Part shown: positions 59,617 to 64,000 of the stretch, in pieces
Numbering within the stretch: the stretch's first letter is position 1
How the letters are laid out: every line of letters starts with the position of its first letter
DNA from: Ignavibacteriota bacterium
GTDB taxonomy: Bacteria > Bacteroidota > Ignavibacteria > Ignavibacteriales > Melioribacteraceae
Assembly (NCBI GenBank): GCA_013112585.1
Contig: JABFGH010000005.1
Span: 184,002 to 248,001, forward strand
DNA length: 64,000 nucleotides
Direction of reading: 5' to 3'
The notes under the pieces: generated by a model
Database searches by the model: none
Seen by the model: the letters and a program-made list of their open reading frames with translations, nothing else
What the model was told of the DNA's origin: nothing
Translations under genes and position numbers: made by a program

Positions 59617-61842
59617 ATGAAAAAAACTCTTTTACCACTTTTGGTACTTTTAATTTCCTTTTCTGTTTTAACAGCACAAAGCAGAAATCAAGAAGCTGCT
59701 TTTTACAACAAAACTGTAAAAGACGGCATAACACATGTACCTGTTGCAGAAAATGCAATTGAAGCTGCAGGTGATACACTTTACACTTTTCCGCTCCAAG
59801 GTACAGGAACAGATTCACCGTTAAACTTAGGTGTTACAGTTGTTAATGATACTATTATCGTATCAAGCGGCGGTTACTCAAGTGTCGATATTGGAGACAA
59901 TATGTTTTATCGTTATACACTTGACGGTACTTTCATTGACTCAGTTGCCCAGAACGGAACAGCCGGCTGGGGATACAGAGACTTAGCTTATGACGGTACA
60001 TACGTACTTGGTAGTGATAATACTGAAATCAGAAAATTTGATCCTACAACATTAGCTTTTGTTACTTCTGTTACTAATGCTGCTCAATCTACTCATAGAG
60101 GTTTGGCTTATGATGCAGGTGAAGATGCAATTTATTCTACTAACTTCACAAGCGGTCCCCTTTTAAAAATGGATGCTTCAACAGGTACTACTTTAAGAAA
60201 TTATGGTAATCCTTCAGTTGCTCCTTACGGTATCGCGCTTGATCCGTTTACCAATCCGGCAGTTATGGATCTTTGGTATGCAGAGCCCTCAGTAGCCGGT
60301 ACTTTTAGATTATCAAAAGTTGATACAGCAACAGGTAACGTTACTTTTAGTTTTGACTTAAGTGCAATCTTCCCATTTTCATCAGGCGGATTAGAGATCA
60401 TTAACGATCATCCTGATTACCCCGGTAAAATAATTGCTGTTGCTCTTGTTCAAGCTGATCCTGTTGATTTAATTGCTTTTGTTGATATGACTGTTGCAGG
60501 AACTCCTAAAGCTCCTACTAATGTCACTGCGGCTGTTGCTGCAACTGAAGAAGTTGATATTGATGTAACCTGGGTTGACCCGACTGAAGATTTAGCCGGA
60601 ACTCCATTAACTGTTGACTCAGTTGTAGTTTACAGAAATGGAATGTGGTTAGGTTCTGTTGGTGCAGGCGTTCAAGCCTACCAAGATATGGGTGTTGCTG
60701 CAGGTGTAAGCACATACTCAGTTATTGCTTGGTACAATGATAATCCAAGTGCGGAAGCATTCTCAAATTCAGTAGCTGCAGGCGCACAATTTTTTGATGA
60801 TTTTACTGCCGGTACAGGTGCATGGACAATTACAAATGACGGCGGAACTTGCGATTGGGCAATTTTTGATGTAAGCAACTATACATTACCTGCCGATGCA
60901 ACCGGAAACTGTCTTGCCGCTGATTCAGATGAATGTGGTTCAGGTTCAACTTTACTTTCAACTGCAACAATGGCTACTCCTGTTGATATGTCAATGTGGG
61001 CTAATGTTATGTTAGAATTTGATTCTGACTGGCAGGCACTTGATGGTGATGACTTCGGTTATGTTGATGTAAGTGTTGACGGCGGAACAACATGGGTTAA
61101 CTATTTAACTTATGATGTTGTTGATGTTAGAAACACACATGTATCTTTAGATATTTCAGCAACTGCTGCAGGTCAATCTCAAGTTTTGGTTCGCTTTAAA
61201 ACTGTTATGCCAGGCTGGGACTGGTGGTGGGCAGTAGATAATGTTGGTATCTATGGTTCGATAATCATTCCAGTAGAATTAACAAGCTTCGCCGCTTCAG
61301 TATCTGACGCAGGAGTTACATTAAACTGGGCAACAGCTACAGAAACTAATAACTCAGGTTTTAGCATTGAAAGAAGTGTTGACAACGTTGAGTTTAATGC
61401 AATAGCATTTGTTGACGGTCATGGTACTACAACAGAAAAAACAAATTATACTTATGTTGATAAATCAGTAAATGCTGCAAAAGCATATTACAGATTAAAG
61501 CAAATTGACTTTGACGGAACATCAGCATATTCAAACGTAGTTGAAGTTGACTTGAACATTCCAACGGATTTCTCAATTTCACAAAACTATCCAAATCCGT
61601 TTAACCCATCAACAACAATTAAATTCGGATTGCCTGTAGAATCAAAAGTAACAATTAACCTATTTAACACATTAGGTGAAAGAGTTGCTCAGATTGCTAA
61701 CAGTGAATTTGCTGCCGGAAATCAAAGAATCGATTTCAACGCATCAAATCTATCAAGCGGTGTTTACTTCTACACAATTGAAGCAGTTGGTGTTGACGGA
61801 ACAAACTTTGTTTCATCAAAGAAAATGATGTTAATGAAATAA
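59617..61842 (+). CDS. T9SS type A sorting-domain protein with beta-propeller-like region
   Basis: 741 residues. A signal peptide (MKKTLLPLLVLLISFSVLTAQ) precedes a beta-rich region (about 45-290, with propeller-like repeats such as YRDLAYDGTYVLGSDNTEIRKFDPTTLAF). A fibronectin-III-like segment follows (about 293-390), then a choice-of-anchor-type jellyroll (about 390-555). The C-terminal module begins ELTSFAASVSDAGVTLNWATATETNNSGFSIERS and ends in a sorting domain with YPNPFNPSTTIKFGLP and SSGVYFYTIEA. It should be exported by Sec and then anchored at or released from the surface by the type IX system. The ribosome binding site is GGAGG at 59602-59606. Confidence 0.85.
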   Translation: MKKTLLPLLVLLISFSVLTAQSRNQEAAFYNKTVKDGITHVPVAENAIEAAGDTLYTFPLQGTGTDSPLNLGVTVVNDTIIVSSGGYSSVDIGDNMFYRYTLDGTFIDSVAQNGTAGWGYRDLAYDGTYVLGSDNTEIRKFDPTTLAFVTSVTNAAQSTHRGLAYDAGEDAIYSTNFTSGPLLKMDASTGTTLRNYGNPSVAPYGIALDPFTNPAVMDLWYAEPSVAGTFRLSKVDTATGNVTFSFDLSAIFPFSSGGLEIINDHPDYPGKIIAVALVQADPVDLIAFVDMTVAGTPKAPTNVTAAVAATEEVDIDVTWVDPTEDLAGTPLTVDSVVVYRNGMWLGSVGAGVQAYQDMGVAAGVSTYSVIAWYNDNPSAEAFSNSVAAGAQFFDDFTAGTGAWTITNDGGTCDWAIFDVSNYTLPADATGNCLAADSDECGSGSTLLSTATMATPVDMSMWANVMLEFDSDWQALDGDDFGYVDVSVDGGTTWVNYLTYDVVDVRNTHVSLDISATAAGQSQVLVRFKTVMPGWDWWWAVDNVGIYGSIIIPVELTSFAASVSDAGVTLNWATATETNNSGFSIERSVDNVEFNAIAFVDGHGTTTEKTNYTYVDKSVNAAKAYYRLKQIDFDGTSAYSNVVEVDLNIPTDFSISQNYPNPFNPSTTIKFGLPVESKVTINLFNTLGERVAQIANSEFAAGNQRIDFNASNLSSGVYFYTIEAVGVDGTNFVSSKKMMLMK

Positions 61843-61866
61843 TATTTCCATCATAACAAGATTTAC

Positions 61867-61897
61867 AAAAAGCCGGGTTGGAATACCCGGCTTTTTT
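61867..61897 (+). terminator. Terminator of the first T9SS-cargo gene
   Basis: AAGCCGGGT (61870-61878) pairs with ACCCGGCTT (61885-61893), with A run before and TTTTT after. It lies 25 bases past the stop codon. Confidence 0.88.
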
Positions 61898-62009
61898 ACT
61901 AATATTGAATTAGTTAGAAAATATATTGATAAATAATTGCCTTTTAATATTAAAAGTTACATTTTGATCTAAATTCTTTAAAACTTTAAATTTTTAGTAA
62001 CTTAAAGTT

Positions 62010-62163
62010 TAACACAAACCAAATTTAAGATCTTTAATTATTGGAAATTTTTACAATAAAAGGAGGGATTTTTATAGCACTATTTCCCATCGATAAATAG
62101 AAAAATTAAGGCAGCACTAAGCACTAACTATATTTACTTTATTTAACCACAAGTGGAGGTTTT
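62010..62163 (+). promoter_or_regulatory. Leader of the second T9SS-cargo gene
   Basis: The counterpart of 59459-59616: ACACAAACCAAATTTAAGA, a possible stem GGGATTTTTATAGCACTATT-TCCC, GCAGCACTAAGCACTAA, ATATTTACTTTAT and the ribosome binding site GTGGAGG. The shared order over about 150 bases in non-coding DNA suggests common regulation or recent duplication. Confidence 0.6.
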
Positions 62164-64000
62164 ATGAAAAAAACTATTTTGTTTACCGTTTTTCTATTAC
62201 TATCAACATTATCACTAAATGCAAAGGAGGCATTAAATAGTGATAAACCTATTGTTGATAAGACGCAGCATGATTTATACCTGCAGAATTTCAAAACTCA
62301 GCACCAGGTAACTTATACACCCAGGCATCAAACTGAAGTTAATATTTTTGAAGACAGTTTTGATGGGAACAATAGTATAGATTCTTTGGAAGCAAGGGGA
62401 TGGATTGTTATTGATGCAGATGGCGGCGGGACTACCGCAGCATGGTATCAAGGTACAATTGCAGTATTCAATGCATATGCCGGACCTGATACAGGGTATG
62501 TTGCAGCTAACTATAATGGCGGAAATAGCAGCGGCGTAATTGATCAATGGTTAATTTCTCCGGTGATTAATGTTACGGCAGGCGATCTATTAAATTTCTA
62601 TACTCAGTCTCCCGTTGGGTCATGGGATGATTCTATTAACGTTTATGTATCGCCGACCGGTGGTGCAGCTATTTCTGATTTTACTTTTGAATGGGGAAGA
62701 TATGTTAGTAATCAGGGATCATGGGGATTATGGTCCGAGGCATTCCCGGCTTCAGGTGCTGTAAGATTTGCCATTCGTTATTATATTAGTGACAATGTTG
62801 TAAATTCAAACTTCCTCGGTATCGATGAATTATCCGTTTTTACACCAACTGCTACTTTGGAACCACCTACTAACTTAACAGCAAGTACCGGGCTTGTAGG
62901 TATGGTTGAATTAAACTGGAGTGTACCAGCTCCATCATCCAACACCTTAGAAACTTATTATGTATATCGCGACGGCTCTTTATATGACAGCTCCGCTACA
63001 ACTATATATGTGGATAATACCGTAACCCCTGAAACAGATTACTCTTATCAGGTAAGTGCAAAATATATTGAGGGTGAATCTGCTTTATCGGGTGCAGCAG
63101 TTGGTTCTGCTCTTGATCCTGCATCAGTTGTAATTAATGAAGATTTCGAGTCCGGTGTATTCAGCAGTATGTGGACAGTTGTAAATGCTAATGCGGACGC
63201 ATACACATGGGAAGTTTATAATAGTGCTTCTTATAACAACACACCGGGCGGCACGTATTCTATGGCTATTCGCTGGAACTCAGCGCTTGCAATGGATGAT
63301 TGGGCATTTTATGGACCAATTTCCTTAAGTGATATGAATATTTATAATCTTAAGTTCTATTACAGGGTAGCTGCTGCATCATACCCTGAAGATTTAGCTG
63401 TTAAATTAACTTCTGATACTGCAGGTACAACAGTTGCAACAATTTTGGATTTGCCCGGCTTGATAAACTCAGCCTTTGAATTAGCTGATACTGATTTCAT
63501 ACCGCCATCTTCAGGTGATTACTACATCGCATTCCACGGTACAAGTGCAGCGGATATGTTTAGATTAGCAGTTGATGATATCTTTATGACAAATACAGGC
63601 GTTGTACCAGTAGAATTAACAAGCTTCGCCGCTTCAGTATCTGACGCAGGAGTTACATTAAACTGGGCAACAGCTACAGAAACTAATAACTCAGGCTTTA
63701 GCATTGAAAGAAGTGTTGACAACGTTGAGTTTAATGCAATTGCATTTGTTGACGGTCATGGTACTACAACAGAAAAAACAAATTATACTTATGTTGATAA
63801 ATCAGTAAGTGCTGCAAAAGCATATTACAGATTAAAGCAAATTGACTTTGACGGAACATCAGCATATTCAAATGTAGTTGAAGTTGACTTGAACATTCCA
63901 ACGGATTTCTCAATTTCACAAAACTATCCAAATCCGTTTAACCCATCAACAACAATTAAATTCGGATTGCCTGTAGAATCAAAAGTAACAATTAACCTAT
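62164..64000 (+). CDS. T9SS type A sorting-domain protein with two jellyroll domains (partial)
   Basis: The open frame starts at ATG 62164 with a signal peptide (MKKTILFTVFLLLSTLSLNA) and runs off the right edge after about 612 codons. Two choice-of-anchor/cleaved-adhesin-type jellyrolls are seen, at about residues 55-235 (FEDSFDGNNSIDSLEARGWIVID ... DQWLISPVINV) and 315-475 (NEDFESGVFSSMWTVVNAN). A fibronectin-III-like domain lies between them (LTASTGLVGMVELNWSVP). From 63607 the DNA is almost identical to the end of the previous gene, including YPNPFNPSTTIKFGLP. The end of the sorting domain lies beyond the window. Confidence 0.85.
   Translation, partial: MKKTILFTVFLLLSTLSLNAKEALNSDKPIVDKTQHDLYLQNFKTQHQVTYTPRHQTEVNIFEDSFDGNNSIDSLEARGWIVIDADGGGTTAAWYQGTIAVFNAYAGPDTGYVAANYNGGNSSGVIDQWLISPVINVTAGDLLNFYTQSPVGSWDDSINVYVSPTGGAAISDFTFEWGRYVSNQGSWGLWSEAFPASGAVRFAIRYYISDNVVNSNFLGIDELSVFTPTATLEPPTNLTASTGLVGMVELNWSVPAPSSNTLETYYVYRDGSLYDSSATTIYVDNTVTPETDYSYQVSAKYIEGESALSGAAVGSALDPASVVINEDFESGVFSSMWTVVNANADAYTWEVYNSASYNNTPGGTYSMAIRWNSALAMDDWAFYGPISLSDMNIYNLKFYYRVAAASYPEDLAVKLTSDTAGTTVATILDLPGLINSAFELADTDFIPPSSGDYYIAFHGTSAADMFRLAVDDIFMTNTGVVPVELTSFAASVSDAGVTLNWATATETNNSGFSIERSVDNVEFNAIAFVDGHGTTTEKTNYTYVDKSVSAAKAYYRLKQIDFDGTSAYSNVVEVDLNIPTDFSISQNYPNPFNPSTTIKFGLPVESKVTINL

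Overview
The window looks like AT-rich chromosomal DNA from a free-living member of the Bacteroidota/Chlorobi lineage, most likely the class Ignavibacteria. Indications are Por-type (T9SS) sorting modules with a YPNPFNPST core at the right edge, KorA/KorB-type 2-oxoacid:ferredoxin oxidoreductase, Bacteroidota-style promoter boxes (TAnnTTTG), and intergenic DNA full of small palindromes and minisatellites. The taxon is inferred from gene content only. No phage, insertion sequence with transposase, rRNA operon or CRISPR array was seen.

Layout. 1-2.3 kb: small poorly known genes (DUF4279, RDD-type membrane protein, hypotheticals) with a decayed gene copy and repeated intergenic tails. 2.4-4.8 kb (minus): BFN-domain nuclease and etfB-etfA. 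4.9-9.1 kb: clpS, a VWA lipoprotein, a YchF-like GTPase and pepD. 9.1-16.8 kb: a complete trp operon (trpL attenuator, trpEGDCF, a DAHP synthase, trpBA) with most junctions overlapping. 17-20 kb: STAS protein, an unexplained inverted-repeat RNA element, acyl-CoA synthetase. 20-22 kb: an MNT/HEPN pair and a membrane protein. 22.4-27.7 kb: three formylglycine-generating-enzyme-like (SUMF1-fold) proteins and an H-type lectin. 27.8-28.1 kb: tRNA-Cys, a tRNA-Cys fossil, tRNA-Gly.

28.3-43 kb: pcm-miaA, a split AtuA pair, prfB with a frameshift site that carries UAA, an MGMT-like gene, pspC-type envelope genes, an esterase, nadE, dsbD and korAB. 43-49 kb is accessory: small hypothetical genes, an intact RelB/YafQ pair, and a Phd/YefM antitoxin beside a toxin gene broken by an in-frame stop. 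49-55.6 kb: nrnA, pepA, and a lolD/lolC/lolE-type lipoprotein exporter. 55.7-57.3 kb: a tRNA cluster (Pro, Arg, His, Glu, Glu, Glu) containing damaged tRNA copies and tandem repeats. 57.4-64 kb: an acyltransferase, an LD-carboxypeptidase and two T9SS-secreted proteins, the second running off the window.

The most unusual signal is a set of very short perfect hairpins (often TCCC...GGGA, with 3-6 nt loops) lying exactly inside partial tRNA copies. One 23-nt insertion sits in the T-loop of a tRNA-Arg copy. Two hairpins replace parts of a tRNA-Cys copy. One replaces the anticodon arm in tRNA-Pro copies. Similar words form intergenic arrays at 20.0 and 52.0-52.5 kb. Together they suggest a mobile or spreading micro-palindrome family.
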